Source: Haloferacaceae archaeon (GTDB lineage: Archaea; Halobacteriota; Halobacteria; Halobacteriales; Haloferacaceae). From it: a stretch of 13,152 bases of DNA. Positions within the stretch are counted from its first letter, which is position 1; each line of letters starts with the position of its first letter. The notes below the pieces were generated by a model. It saw only the letters and a list, made by a program, of their open reading frames with translations, had not been told where the DNA came from and ran no database searches. The position numbers were made by a program, and so were the translations under genes. This document shows, piece after piece, positions 5,451 through 12,272 of the stretch. The stretch covers positions 1 through 13,152 of the forward strand of contig JAHENP010000073.1 of NCBI GenBank assembly GCA_018609965.1, written 5' to 3'.

Positions 5451-5666
5451 ATGAAAGAAAAGCCAAGTAGAAAAAAGGGATTTTTATTCGCCATAGGGTG
5501 TGCCACTATCACCGTTATAACAGACCCAGGCGAGTTGAGTGTATGGGGACATCCAATTATTTTGTATTTGGTATTAATAATTATAGGCGATATTATTACT
5601 ATTTACAAAAGATATAAGTATGAAATAAAAGAATTGGAAAAGAGAGTAACGGAACTAGAAGAGTAA
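5451..5666 (+). CDS. Small two-helix membrane protein, AT-rich homologue of the preceding gene
   Basis: 71 residues with the same plan as the gene before it: basic MKEKPSRKK, helix 1 (about 11-25), loop with TDPGELSVW, helix 2 (about 35-52, PIILYLVLIIIGDIITIY), basic YKRYK, then the heptad tail EIKELEKRVTELEE. Nine of the first 31 residues are identical in an ungapped alignment, with many conservative changes. Base composition is strikingly different: 59 of 180 bases counted (5461-5640) are G or C, about 33%. AUA (5 codons) and AGA (3 codons), rare in haloarchaeal chromosomes, are frequent. This points to recent transfer from a low-GC source or long relaxed selection. An AT-rich stretch just upstream (5429-5450) may hold its own promoter. 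Function is unknown. Confidence 0.7.
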   Translation: MKEKPSRKKGFLFAIGCATITVITDPGELSVWGHPIILYLVLIIIGDIITIYKRYKYEIKELEKRVTELEE

Positions 5667-5701
5667 CGCTACGTCGCGAGTATCGGTCACCCGCGTCGGG
5701 T

Positions 5702-6733
5702 CTACTCGGGCTTCAGGCCCGCGTCTTCGACACGCATCACCGCCTCGCCGTCCGCGAGATTCGGCGCGTCGACGAGTCGGACGATGCGTTTGTTCCCTTT
5801 CGACTTTCTGAGGTAGATCCGGAAGGTGGACTTGTGGCCCAGGATGTTCCCACCGATCGGCTGGGTCGGGTCACCGAAGTACGAGTCCGGGTTGGACGCG
5901 ACTTGGTTGGTGACGAGCACGGCCGCGTTGTGGAGGTTCCCCACCTGATCGAGATCGTGGAGGTGTTTGTTCAGCTTCTGTTGCCGCTCGGCGAGTTCCC
6001 CACGGCCCACGTACTCCGCGCGGAAGTGAGCCGTCAGCGAGTCGACACAGAGAATCTTCACCGGGTACTCCGTCTCCTCGGCCTCGGCGGCCAGCTCCTC
6101 TGCCTTCTCGGCCAACAACATCTGGTGGTTGGCGTTGAACGCCTTCGCGACGTTGATCTTGTCGAGGAAGTCCTCCAACAACGCTTGCATCGTTTCGTCG
6201 TCGCCGGGCGACCCCTCGATCTCCCGACGCTCCAGCTCCGAGGCGATGATCTCGTCGTCCAGCCCGCGGATCATGTCGTCGATCCGTTCCGGACGGAACG
6301 TGTCCTCCGTGTCGATGAACACCGCACCGCCGCCCAACCCACCCTGTTCGGGCGGGAGCTGGACGTTGACACACATCTGGTGTGTCACCTGCGACTTGCC
6401 GGAGCCGAACTCGCCGTACACCTCGGTGATCGACTGCGTCTCGATTCCGCCGTCGAGCAGGTCGTCCACCTCGCCGATCTGCCAGGAGAGTTTGCCGATC
6501 CGTTGGCGCCGTTCCAACACCTGCGAGCCGGACTCGAACCCGCCCACATCGGCCGCCTCGCGGGCGGCCTGGATGATGTCTGCGGCCGTCGAGTCACCGA
6601 TGTCTGCGGTGTTCGCCATGTCGCCGGAGCTGGCGACCGCGATACTCTGGTACGTCTCGAACCCCGCGTCTGTCAGCTTGTCTGCCGTCGCCGGCCCGAC
6701 ACCCGGGAGTGCTTCGAGGTCGTCGTCTGTCAT
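5702..6733 (-). CDS. radA: DNA repair and recombination protein RadA
   Basis: 343 residues, full length for archaeal RadA, the Rad51/RecA-family recombinase that forms ATP-dependent filaments on single-stranded DNA. The N-terminal helix-hairpin-helix domain is clear: [20 protein letters not shown] (6-25). The core has Walker [10 protein letters not shown] (107-115), Walker B ILCVDS (227-232, D231), the QLPPEQGG segment (125-132), and the C-terminal [23 protein letters not shown] region with DNA-binding loops. No intein interrupts it, unlike some archaeal radA genes. The minus-strand ATG at 6733 has TTTATA about 30 bases upstream. It converges on the AT-rich membrane-protein gene, 35 bases away, and is divergent from the next gene. 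Codon use is typical of the host, so this gene anchors the region as chromosomal. Confidence 0.97.
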   Translation of the reverse strand: MTDDDLEALPGVGPATADKLTDAGFETYQSIAVASSGDMANTADIGDSTAADIIQAAREAADVGGFESGSQVLERRQRIGKLSWQIGEVDDLLDGGIETQSITEVYGEFGSGKSQVTHQMCVNVQLPPEQGGLGGGAVFIDTEDTFRPERIDDMIRGLDDEIIASELERREIEGSPGDDETMQALLEDFLDKINVAKAFNANHQMLLAEKAEELAAEAEETEYPVKILCVDSLTAHFRAEYVGRGELAERQQKLNKHLHDLDQVGNLHNAAVLVTNQVASNPDSYFGDPTQPIGGNILGHKSTFRIYLRKSKGNKRIVRLVDAPNLADGEAVMRVEDAGLKPE

Positions 6734-6760
6734 CGTGTGTTCTGCTTGTGCGGCTCGGTG

Positions 6761-6766
6761 TATAAA
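6761..6766 (-). promoter_or_regulatory. TATA box of radA
   Basis: TTTATA on the minus strand, about 30 bases before the radA ATG, implying a leader of only a few bases. Confidence 0.65.
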
Positions 6767-6894
6767 CCCCCGTTAACAGCGTGGTGAAACTGAAACAACG
6801 AGACGGGAGTGGTTGGCCGGAGGTCGACGAGCGAGGGTTGAAACGGTGAGCCGAGAGCGACAGCAGTTTGTCGGTGCGGCGTCGACCGTGGGGT

Positions 6895-7674
6895 GTGACG
6901 AGTGACGCCAGTCGGTACCGTGTCCAGGCACGCGTCCTCCGGGACGGCGATCCGGCCGTCGTGTTGTTGGACCTGACACCGACCGACGACCCGGCGGAGG
7001 CGTACGAGCCCGTGGTGGTTCGCGGCGGCGGCTACGAGGGAGCCCTCGCCGAGACCGTCGACGGGGTAGAGCCAGGAAATGTCGTGCGCGCCAGCCTCGA
7101 TTGGACCGGGCCAGACGCGGTCGCGGCTTTCGAGACGGCGACCGTCGAACGACACACACGTTACCGGTTCGGCGACGACGTGACCGGGTTGTTCGAGGCG
7201 GCACGCGAGACGTGGGAGGCGGCGCGGGACGCCGGCGACGCCGTCGGCTCCCGGGTGACACACGACACGGACGGTCAGCCGAACGGGGCGTTGTACGTCT
7301 TTGCGGACCCCGCAGGACGGGACGTGTTCGACGAGTTCCGCAGCGGGCGCCGTCCGTTGGACCCGCTCGTCGAACGCGTCGACGAGGACGACCCGGCCGC
7401 CGACGACGAGGCGCCGCCGGGCGGTGAGGAGAGTGGCGGCGGCGACCCGACGCTGGGTGGTCTCGCCGCGCGGTTGGAGCAGGTCGACGAGACGGACGGC
7501 GGGGACACCGAGACGGGAACGACAGCCGCAGCCGAGACGGGAGACACACCGCCGGCTCGCGAGGTGTTCGTGCTCCGGCCGGTGGACGGGGCGTTCGTCG
7601 TCGTCTACGTCGTGTTCAGACGCGACGGGCTGCTGGCAGAGACCGTTCGAGACACCTACGAGGAACTCGCCTGA
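6895..7674 (+). CDS. Haloarchaeal conserved protein (DUF6663-like)
   Basis: 259 residues from the GTG at 6895 (MTSDASRYRVQARVL). GTG at 6893 is in another frame; a TTG at 6868 would add nine arginine-rich residues unlike the protein. The N-terminal part (about 5-80) is beta-rich with AEAYEPVVVRGGGYEGALAETVDGVEPGNVVRASLDW, then RYRFGDDVTGLFEAARETWEAAR, SRVTHDTDGQPNGALYVFA and FRSGRRPLDPLVERV. A low-complexity acidic/Gly/Thr insert follows (about 163-220), then a C-terminal strand pair, REVFVLRPVDGAFVVVYVVF. From memory this layout matches DUF6663, a halophile-only family of unknown function; I could not check it. No catalytic motif or membrane segment is evident. It is divergent from radA, as such conserved genes often are, but a repair role would be speculation. 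Confidence 0.75.
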   Translation: MTSDASRYRVQARVLRDGDPAVVLLDLTPTDDPAEAYEPVVVRGGGYEGALAETVDGVEPGNVVRASLDWTGPDAVAAFETATVERHTRYRFGDDVTGLFEAARETWEAARDAGDAVGSRVTHDTDGQPNGALYVFADPAGRDVFDEFRSGRRPLDPLVERVDEDDPAADDEAPPGGEESGGGDPTLGGLAARLEQVDETDGGDTETGTTAAAETGDTPPAREVFVLRPVDGAFVVVYVVFRRDGLLAETVRDTYEELA

Positions 7675-7676
7675 AA

Positions 7677-7738
7677 GGCAGTTTGGGGTGCCAGCCCGAC
7701 CATGTGGCAGTGGTGTGGGGTGCCAGCCCGACCATGTG
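7677..7738 (+). repeat. Two-copy direct repeat downstream of the DUF6663-like gene
   Basis: A perfect 23-base repeat occurs at 7684-7706 and 7716-7738 (core GGGGTGCCAGCCCGACC). Each copy is preceded by GGCAGT (7677-7682 and 7706-7711) with a spacer that differs by 3 bases, so the true unit is about 29-32 bases. It begins 3 bases after the stop codon. Two copies without a conserved spacer do not make a CRISPR. Confidence 0.7.
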
Positions 7739-7741
7739 CTA

Positions 7742-7785
7742 GCTGCCCGGCGCGTCGCCGGGGACCGCGCCTCACGGCGCGCAGC
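7742..7785 (+). ncRNA. Candidate three-way-junction structured RNA
   Basis: GCTG (7742-7745) pairs with CAGC (7782-7785) and encloses two perfect hairpins: CCCGGCG/CGCCGGG with a 3-base loop (7746-7762), and CGCGCC/GGCGCG with a TCAC loop (7766-7781). Only three bases (GAC) lie between the hairpins and none at the other junctions. All 17 pairs are Watson-Crick. It sits between two convergent genes, after the direct repeats. It may be the 3' end of the upstream mRNA, a stand-alone small RNA or a terminator; no known RNA family is recognised. Confidence 0.45.
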
Positions 7786-7810
7786 CGACGTTCACGGGTA
7801 TGTGTACAAG

Positions 7811-7839
7811 TATCTTTTGGGCACCGGTATTTTCACCGG
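7811..7839. terminator. Possible bidirectional termination region
   Basis: Between convergent genes. The plus strand has TATCTTTT (7811-7818), and CCGGT/ACCGG forms a 5-bp hairpin with an ATTTTC loop (7824-7839). Short T tracts are the usual archaeal termination signal. Evidence is weak. Confidence 0.35.
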
Positions 7840-7850
7840 ACGATCGACGG

Positions 7851-8114
7851 TCAGTAACTGATCTCCGCGACGGCGTCCGGCGGAAACAACCGGCGGAGCT
7901 CCGGCACCTCGACCCAGCCGCTGGTGTGGAGTCGCACGTCGCCGTCGTACCGTGAGAACTCCGCCGCGGGCGCGAACGTCACGGTCACGCCTCGCAACGG
8001 TGTCGCGTCCGGCGTCGCCGGCGACTCTGTCACGACCACCACCTCGTTGTCTGTCGTATCACACTCGGTTGGACGGCGGCCGCGGGCAAAGTCGTTCGGG
8101 CCCTCGGGGGTCAC
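7851..8114 (-). CDS. Small haloarchaeal hypothetical protein
   Basis: 87 residues from a GTG at 8114, 17 bases after the stop codon of the upstream membrane-protein gene. The open frame continues to 8267, but that part is arginine-rich and overlaps the neighbouring gene, so the later start is preferred; no Shine-Dalgarno site confirms it. The first 30 residues are polar. The rest has alternating strand-like segments (NEVVVVTES, GVTVTFAPAAEF, DVRLHTSGWVEVPELRRLFPPDAVAEISY) that suggest a small beta-rich domain. There are no cysteines in a metal-site arrangement, no signal peptide and no membrane segment. No family is recognised. Tight spacing to the upstream gene suggests co-transcription and perhaps a related role at the membrane. 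Confidence 0.55.
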   Translation of the reverse strand: MTPEGPNDFARGRRPTECDTTDNEVVVVTESPATPDATPLRGVTVTFAPAAEFSRYDGDVRLHTSGWVEVPELRRLFPPDAVAEISY

Positions 8115-8131
8115 GCCAACCGGCGACGCGC

Positions 8132-8584
8132 CTACACCAGCGAGTTCCAGAGCGGTTCGACGAGGAAGAACAACGACTGGAAGCCGGCGTACAACAACAC
8201 GAGCGCGGCGGCGACGAGCGACCCCTTCGGTTGTTCGACGGTCATGTTGTTGCGTGCCTCCACACACCGGGCCTCGTACTCGAAGAAGTCCGTCAGGAAC
8301 AGCCCGAGCACGAGCGCCGACAACACCATTCCGCCGTGTGGTTCGACGATCAGGAACGCGAACGACGCTAGCAGTAACGCGACGTTCGTCGCCTCGTGCG
8401 GGAGGAACCGTGACATCGCCTCATCGCCGTCGCCGGTCTGTGCCTGTTCGACGTGGCGGCGGTGCGCGAGGAACCGTGTGAGCAGGTTCGCGACGACGAG
8501 CCCCATCACGACGTACGGAATCGCCCCGGAGACGCTCTCCAGGGCGTTCACGGGGAACGGGAACGCCAGTGGAACCGGGTTCAT
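8132..8584 (-). CDS. Four-helix integral membrane protein, halophile-specific
   Basis: 150 residues from the ATG at 8584, which has GGGAG one base upstream and a weak TTCAAAC box about 27 bases upstream. Four hydrophobic helices are visible: about 20-38 (AIPYVVMGLVVANLLTRFL), 65-80 (NVALLLASFAFLIVEP), 84-101 (MVLSALVLGLFLTDFFEY) and 122-141 (SLVAAALVLLYAGFQSLFFL). Polar loops include AHRRHVEQAQTGDGDEAMSR between helices 1 and 2, and EYEARCVEARNNMTVEQPKG between 3 and 4. It is an inner (only) membrane protein of unknown function. I have an impression of similar haloarchaeal DUF proteins but will not name one. Eighty bases separate it from the NAD-kinase-like gene upstream. The C-terminal codons run into the next small gene's leader. 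Confidence 0.75.
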   Translation of the reverse strand: MNPVPLAFPFPVNALESVSGAIPYVVMGLVVANLLTRFLAHRRHVEQAQTGDGDEAMSRFLPHEATNVALLLASFAFLIVEPHGGMVLSALVLGLFLTDFFEYEARCVEARNNMTVEQPKGSLVAAALVLLYAGFQSLFFLVEPLWNSLV

Positions 8585-8607
8585 GCTCCCGTCTCTGTGG
8601 ACCACTC

Positions 8608-8625
8608 GTTTGAACGTTTCCGTTC
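8608..8625 (-). promoter_or_regulatory. Weak promoter with GAACG/CGTTC inverted repeat
   Basis: On the minus strand GTTCAAAC (8608-8615) is about 27 bases before the ATG at 8584. It overlaps an inverted repeat GAACG-GAAA-CGTTC (8612-8625), which may be an operator or a small GAAA-loop hairpin. Confidence 0.3.
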
Positions 8626-8664
8626 GACACCCGGAGCCTGTCCTCAGAGAGTCGTCGCCGGCCG

Positions 8665-9447
8665 TCACCCACGAGTCGTGGCACCGTCGTCGCGTGTGTC
8701 GGCAGGGAGGTGTAACACGCGCACCCGGTCGGCGGGGACACACGTCACGCGGGTCGCTGGCGGCACCTCCCGGCGCACCTCGTCGTCGACGAGCAACGAC
8801 ACACCACCCTCGTCCCGTTCGACACGGAGGTGGACCGGGCCGTTCAGCACGGCCGGCCCGGCGCCGGTCGCGAACGGTGCGATCGGTGTCACCGCCACCC
8901 CGGTGTCGGGCGCCAACACCGGGCCGCCGGCCGCCCGGCCGTAGCCGTCGGAGCCGAGCGGCGTGGAGACGACGATTCCGTCAGAACGGACCGTCTCGAC
9001 GTGCCGGTCGCCGTCGGCGACGGAGTACTCGGAGATCCGTGCCGGTTCGCTCGTCACGAGCCCGGCGTCCAGTGCGGCGGTGCCGACCGCCTCGCCGTCA
9101 ACCGAGACGGACAACACCGTCCAGTCGACGGCCGCCAGTCGGTCGGCCGCAAGCGCGTCGACGGCGGCCACTGGGTCGCGTACCGGCCCGCCGATCCGCC
9201 GGGCGTCTGCGCCGACACCGCGGCTGGGTGTCGTCGGTGCCGCGATCGGGACTACCGGCACCGACGGTGCTGTCCGTGCCGTCCGGGTGAACGCCCGTTC
9301 CCCCAGTGTGAGGATAGCGTCACACGCCGGCGGGTCGTCCGAGAGGAGTTCGCCGACATCGTCCGACGCGACGCTGTCGACGACCGTCACCGCCGACGCC
9401 GCGAGCGTCCCGTCGTCGCCTACGAGAACCGTCCGGGGTCGGCTCAT
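8665..9447 (-). CDS. NAD-kinase-like protein without the GGDGT motif
   Basis: 260 residues from the ATG at 9447; an ATG at 9450 directly before it is equally possible, with GGAGAGGAG just upstream. The C-terminal half resembles the NAD/diacylglycerol-kinase fold: SDGIVVSTPLGSDGYGRAAGGPVLAP (155-180) corresponds to the family motif around TPTGSTAY...AGGP, followed by the typical beta-sandwich with VTPIAPF and LLVDDE. The N-terminal half is divergent. Where a true NAD kinase has the GGDGT loop that binds ATP and holds the catalytic Asp, this protein has LTLGERAF (46-53). The usual Asn-Glu pair is also not obvious. It may bind NAD or a nucleotide without phosphorylating it, or have another substrate. 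Haloarchaea usually encode a genuine NAD kinase elsewhere. It sits downstream of the AbgA-like gene. Confidence 0.72.
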   Translation of the reverse strand: MSRPRTVLVGDDGTLAASAVTVVDSVASDDVGELLSDDPPACDAILTLGERAFTRTARTAPSVPVVPIAAPTTPSRGVGADARRIGGPVRDPVAAVDALAADRLAAVDWTVLSVSVDGEAVGTAALDAGLVTSEPARISEYSVADGDRHVETVRSDGIVVSTPLGSDGYGRAAGGPVLAPDTGVAVTPIAPFATGAGPAVLNGPVHLRVERDEGGVSLLVDDEVRREVPPATRVTCVPADRVRVLHLPADTRDDGATTRG

Positions 9448-9522
9448 CATCTCCTCTCCGGCCGGGGGAGGCAAAGCCTCGGTGGTTCCGGCGACGGGAC
9501 GGGAGCGTGGGCCCACCAGCCT

Positions 9523-9591
9523 GTCGCCACCTCACCCTGCGGCGGTCCGTCGCGACCTCACTCTGAGTCGGTCCGTCGCGACCTCACTCTG
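9523..9591. repeat. Three 26-base tandem repeats at the 3' end of the M20 gene
   Basis: Exact copies of a 23-base core start at 9543 and 9569 (CGGTCCGTCGCGACCTCACT...), period 26. A degenerate third copy at 9523-9539 matches 15 of 17 bases in the same register. The M20 stop codon (9584-9586) lies inside the copy nearest the gene, and the other two copies repeat the same TGA-containing segment beyond it. Confidence 0.75.
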
Positions 9592-10894
9592 CGACGGGAG
9601 GGTCGGCCGCAGTCCGCAACACAGCCTCCGAGAGTACGTCTACGCCGACATCGAGTGAGGCCTCCGCCACGTCGAACGTCGCGGTGTGGTGGCCGCCCGG
9701 GTGGTCCGTCCCGACGCCGACGTACGTCGCCAGCCCGCCGTTCTCCTGGACGGCCCGCATCATGTAGGTAGCGTCCTCACTCCCCCCGAGTTCGTCGCGT
9801 TCGACGACGGAGTCGACGCCGACTCCCGCCGCCGTCTCCGTCACCAGCTCAACCAACGCCTGGTCGCTCTCGGCGGACGGGGCCCGACCGGCCCGTGTTG
9901 TCTCCACGTCCACCTCGTGCATGTCCGCGGCCGCCTGGAGGACGGTCTCGGCCTTCTCGTCTGTGTACTCCATCAGTGCCGTCGTCTCACCGCGCACCTC
10001 GCCTTCGATGAACGCCTCTTCTGGAATGATGTTCGTCCCCGTCCCGCCGCCGACGATCCCGGCGTTCACCCGGGTCGCGCCGTCCGCGTGCCGCGGGATC
10101 GCGTAGAGGTTCTGGATCGCCGTCGCGGCCGCCTGGACGGCGTTGCGTCCCTGCTCCGGGTGGCCGCCGGCGTGTGAGGGCTCGCCCGCGAAGTCCGCAC
10201 GCAGGTGTGACACCGCCAGAAACCCGTCCATCCCGCCGATCACCTCACCCGTCGGGTGGTCGAGTCCGACGTGGGCCGCGAACAGATACTCGACGTCGTC
10301 TAACAACCCCGAGGCGACCATCGGCTCGGCGCCGACGACCTGTTCCTCGCCGGGTTGGAAGAACAGCTTCAGCGTCCCGTCGAACCCGCTGTCCAACACA
10401 CGGTCGATCACGCCGAGCCCGAACGTCGCGTGAGCGTCGTGGCCACAGGCGTGCATGTACCCCTCGTTCTCGGAGCGGAACCCCTCGGCGGCCGGCACGT
10501 GGTCGTCGGTCGTCGACTCCGTGATCGGGAGCGCGTCGATGTCCACCCGGAGGCCGACGACCGGGCCGTCACCACGCTCGGCGACGGCGACCGCGCCGGT
10601 GTACCCCTCGCCGATCTCCGCGATCACGTCCGGGTCCGCGCCGGCTTCCAACGCCCGGTCGCGCCACTCCGCCAGCGTCTCCGCCTCGGGGACGCCCCGA
10701 CGTTGCCCACCGTGGATTGTCTCGCCGAGGTGGATCGCGTCGAGGTCGCGGCGTTCTAGCTCCGCGACGATCCGTGCGGTCGTGTAGAACTCACACCACG
10801 CCGGCTCCGGATGCCGGTGGAGGTCGCGTCGGAAGGCGACCAGCTCCGAGTCGGGCCCGCCGTCGGACTGTCGTCCGCTCGTCTCCGTTCCCAT
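9584..10894 (-). CDS. M20-family metallohydrolase, AbgA-like
   Basis: 436 residues from the ATG at 10894; a TTATGA box about 27 bases upstream favours it over earlier in-frame starts (10921, 10969). M20D metal-ligand motifs are intact: H148, C150 and H152 in MHACGHDAHATFG, E183/E184 in FQPGEE, H208 in AAHVG and H403 in GHHTATFD. H241 in PSHAGGHPE lies in the dimerisation domain, and GSEDATYMM (371-379) is also conserved. The layout matches E. coli AbgA (p-aminobenzoyl-glutamate hydrolase subunit A, also about 436 residues), including its insert around GVPEAETLAEWRDRA (67-81) before GEGYTGAVA. AbgA works with AbgB, which is absent here, so the substrate could be another N-acyl amino acid or folate breakdown product. 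It lies 71 bases after an amidohydrolase gene on the same strand but has its own promoter. Confidence 0.88.
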   Translation of the reverse strand: MGTETSGRQSDGGPDSELVAFRRDLHRHPEPAWCEFYTTARIVAELERRDLDAIHLGETIHGGQRRGVPEAETLAEWRDRALEAGADPDVIAEIGEGYTGAVAVAERGDGPVVGLRVDIDALPITESTTDDHVPAAEGFRSENEGYMHACGHDAHATFGLGVIDRVLDSGFDGTLKLFFQPGEEQVVGAEPMVASGLLDDVEYLFAAHVGLDHPTGEVIGGMDGFLAVSHLRADFAGEPSHAGGHPEQGRNAVQAAATAIQNLYAIPRHADGATRVNAGIVGGGTGTNIIPEEAFIEGEVRGETTALMEYTDEKAETVLQAAADMHEVDVETTRAGRAPSAESDQALVELVTETAAGVGVDSVVERDELGGSEDATYMMRAVQENGGLATYVGVGTDHPGGHHTATFDVAEASLDVGVDVLSEAVLRTAADPPVAE

Positions 10895-10917
10895 ACCACG
10901 ACCCTCGGCAGGAACAG

Positions 10918-10925
10918 TCATAAGT
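10918..10925 (-). promoter_or_regulatory. TATA-like box of the M20 gene
   Basis: ACTTATGA on the minus strand, centred about 27 bases upstream of the ATG at 10894. It supports that start and a leaderless transcript. Confidence 0.5.
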
Positions 10926-10965
10926 CGTGTCACTACTCGCCTGTCGAGAGGCGACGACGTGAGAC

Positions 10966-12171
10966 TCACCAGGCATACTCCTTGCGCGGGTCGACCTCGT
11001 CGTGTTCGCGGTCGAACACGTGGTCGCCGTCGACGAAGACGTGTCGACTGTGCGTGTCGACCCGGAAGAACTCCCCGTCCCAGGCGACGAGATCAGCGTC
11101 CGTGCCGGGCGCGAGCGTGCCGACGCGATCCGTCACGCCGAGAATCTCCGCGGGGTTCGTCGTCACCGTGTCGAGTGCGGCCTCGGCGGGCAGCCCCTCG
11201 CGGACGGCCAGCCCGACACACACGTCGAGGTGTTGTTGTGGGAGCACCGGCGCGTCCGTCTGGATCGCCACCGTCACGCCCGCCTCGTGGAGGATACCCG
11301 GCGTCTCGAAGGTGATGTTGCGGAGTTCGTACTTCGTCGCCGACGAGATCGACGGCCCGACCACGGCAGGCACGTCACGCGTAAGAAACTCCTCGGCGAT
11401 CAGGTGGCCCTCCGTCGCGTGTTCGATCGAAAGATTGTCGATTCCAAACTCCTCGGCGATCCGGAACACAGTGACGATGTCGTCTGCGCGGTGGGCGTGG
11501 ACCCGCAACGGGAGTTCACCCTCTAACACGCGCACCAGGTTTTCCATCCCGATGTCGCGCTCGAACGGCTCATCCGCCTCCCGGGCATGCTCGCGGTGTT
11601 CGCGGTAGTCCTCGGCGGCGGTGAACTCCTCGCGGAGTGTGGCCGCGACCCCCGGCCGCGTCGACGGCTGGCGCCCCTCCTGGTCGCCGTGGAACCGTTT
11701 GGGGTTCTCCCCCATCGCGGCTTTCATCCCGTCCTCACGGAGCAACATCCGGTCGGCGACGGTGCCGTGAGTCTTCATCGAGACGATCACGCCGCCGATG
11801 ACGTTGCCCGACCCCATCCGCGCGGAGACGGTCGTCACGCCGTTCTGGAAGGCGTGTTTCAGCTCCTCGTCGCGCGGGTGGAACCCGTCTAAGGCGTTGA
11901 CCTGTGGTGTCGTCGCGCTCGTCCCCTCGTTGAAGTCGCCGTCCTCGGGTTCGCCCCACTCGGCCATCCCGGCGTGGCTGTGGGCGTCCACCAGGCCGGG
12001 CGTGATCTCCAACCCACTCGCGTCGACTGCTGTCGCGTCTGCCGGCGCGTCGACATCGCCGACGGCCGCGATCTCGGACCCCTCGATCAACACGTCACCG
12101 TCGACGACGCCGCGGTCGGTCTGTGTGTGGACTCGCCCGCCGCGGACGACGACTGTGTCGGAGTCTGTCAC
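10966..12171 (-). CDS. Amidohydrolase-superfamily metal-dependent hydrolase
   Basis: 401 residues from a GTG at 12171. It has the superfamily layout: an N-terminal beta-sandwich (VVVRGGRVHTQTDRGVVDGDVLIEGSEIAAVG), a TIM-barrel core starting ITPGLVDAHSHAG (56-68, ligands H64 and H66), candidate ligand lysine K150 in GMKAAMGENPKR, H225/H227 in LRVHAHRADD, H251 in IEHATEGH and D306 in QTDAP, then the closing sandwich GTLAPGTDADLVAWDG. It is closest to the imidazolonepropionase/dihydroorotase-like branch that cleaves cyclic amides or dipeptide-like bonds. No signal peptide is visible, so it is cytoplasmic, and the exact substrate is unknown. A weak box, ACTTTTCTCG (12191-12200), lies about 25 bases upstream. 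The M20 gene follows on the same strand. Confidence 0.87.
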   Translation of the reverse strand: MTDSDTVVVRGGRVHTQTDRGVVDGDVLIEGSEIAAVGDVDAPADATAVDASGLEITPGLVDAHSHAGMAEWGEPEDGDFNEGTSATTPQVNALDGFHPRDEELKHAFQNGVTTVSARMGSGNVIGGVIVSMKTHGTVADRMLLREDGMKAAMGENPKRFHGDQEGRQPSTRPGVAATLREEFTAAEDYREHREHAREADEPFERDIGMENLVRVLEGELPLRVHAHRADDIVTVFRIAEEFGIDNLSIEHATEGHLIAEEFLTRDVPAVVGPSISSATKYELRNITFETPGILHEAGVTVAIQTDAPVLPQQHLDVCVGLAVREGLPAEAALDTVTTNPAEILGVTDRVGTLAPGTDADLVAWDGEFFRVDTHSRHVFVDGDHVFDREHDEVDPRKEYAW

Positions 12172-12190
12172 GACACACGCGACGGCAGGT

Positions 12191-12200
12191 CGAGAAAAGT
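12191..12200 (-). promoter_or_regulatory. Possible promoter of the amidohydrolase gene
   Basis: ACTTTTCTCG on the minus strand, about 25 bases before the GTG. Spacing fits a leaderless start, but the match to a TATA box is poor. Confidence 0.3.
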
Positions 12201-12272
12201 GTCTTCGGCTCGCCCGCTCGATTGCCGGCTCTGTGTGCTGCCCGACGACACCGACCCCCGGCTACGAGGCGC

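Noticed and set aside
5702..6733. Intein in radA
   Set aside because: The protein is collinear at 343 residues with Walker motifs at normal spacing; there is no insertion.
5834..6787. 317-codon plus-strand frame opposite radA
   Set aside because: Leu/Val/Arg/His-rich antisense shadow of a certain gene.
7684..7738. CRISPR mini-array
   Set aside because: Two copies nearly abutting, with only about 9 bases between, too short for a spacer; no cas genes in the window.
7742..7785. tRNA or tRNA-like gene
   Set aside because: The fold has only two short hairpins and a 4-bp closing stem; no acceptor stem, T-loop sequence or CCA context.
8244..9290. 348-codon plus-strand frame
   Set aside because: Extremely Arg/Ser/Pro-rich, spans two well-supported minus-strand genes and their gap.
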